From Avoscillospira sp945864925 (GTDB taxonomy: Bacteria; Bacillota; Clostridia; Oscillospirales; Oscillospiraceae), in the NCBI GenBank assembly GCA_945830595.1, contig CALZZH010000162.1, forward strand, positions 1-5,451: DNA of 5,451 bases, read 5' to 3'. Positions 5,421-5,451 of this stretch are shown here, piece after piece. The translations under genes and the position numbers were made by a program. The notes beneath the pieces were generated by a model that saw nothing but the letters and a program-made list of their open reading frames with translations, ran no database searches and was not told where the DNA came from. Position 1 is the first letter of the stretch. The number at the start of each line of letters is the position of its first letter.

Positions 5421-5451
5421 TTATTCCTGGAACATAGGGGTGGAGAGATAC
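5421..5451 (-). CDS. C-terminal tail of a converging unknown gene (runs off the right edge)
   Basis: On the minus strand one frame is open from the window edge and reads YLSTPMFQE before a TAA stop (5423-5421). The stop lies 17 bases before the stem of the bidirectional terminator, whose minus-strand side has a run of six T. The terminator is the main reason to believe in a leftward gene; nine residues cannot identify the product. The other minus-strand frames are also open over so short a span, so the frame is a judgement. Confidence 0.45.
   Translation of the reverse strand, partial: YLSTPMFQE

Overview
The window looks like a chromosomal segment of a fairly GC-rich, anaerobic Firmicute of the Clostridia (Oscillospiraceae/Flavonifractor-like gut bacteria are a reasonable guess). 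The grounds are the strong AGGAGG ribosome binding sites, the compact operons, and the protein types: flavin split-barrel proteins, a split-barrel/ferredoxin fusion, and a MepA-like MATE pump. The genus is inference.

Left half (1-2860). The first codons of an HxlR-type regulator run leftward off the window. It is divergent from a rightward four-gene operon: (1) a small FMN split-barrel (PNPOx-like) protein, (2) a split-barrel domain fused to a two-cluster ferredoxin, (3) a zinc-type macrodomain hydrolase, and (4) a class M sirtuin (SirTM). Genes 2-3 are 4 bp apart and genes 3-4 overlap. The shared intergenic region holds two promoters and a small inverted repeat that looks like the regulator's operator. 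A macrodomain with SirTM is a known reversible ADP-ribosylation pair: SirTM adds ADP-ribose and the macrodomain removes it. In the pathogens where it was described, the target is a lipoylated GcvH-like protein encoded beside it. No GcvH-L or lipoate ligase gene is present here. Their place is taken by redox proteins, which makes this the most interesting part of the window.

Right half (2861-5451). This half is visibly richer in G+C. A low-molecular-weight protein tyrosine phosphatase has its own extended -10 promoter and an intrinsic terminator. It is followed by a MarR-family regulator and a MATE efflux pump in one overlapping operon. A perfect 26-bp inverted repeat lies across the operon promoter, so autoregulation in the style of MepR/MepA is likely. 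A strong bidirectional terminator ends the operon. Beyond it lie what appear to be the last codons of a converging leftward gene.

No rRNA, tRNA, CRISPR array or insertion sequence was seen. No stretch longer than about 150 bases lacks a gene.
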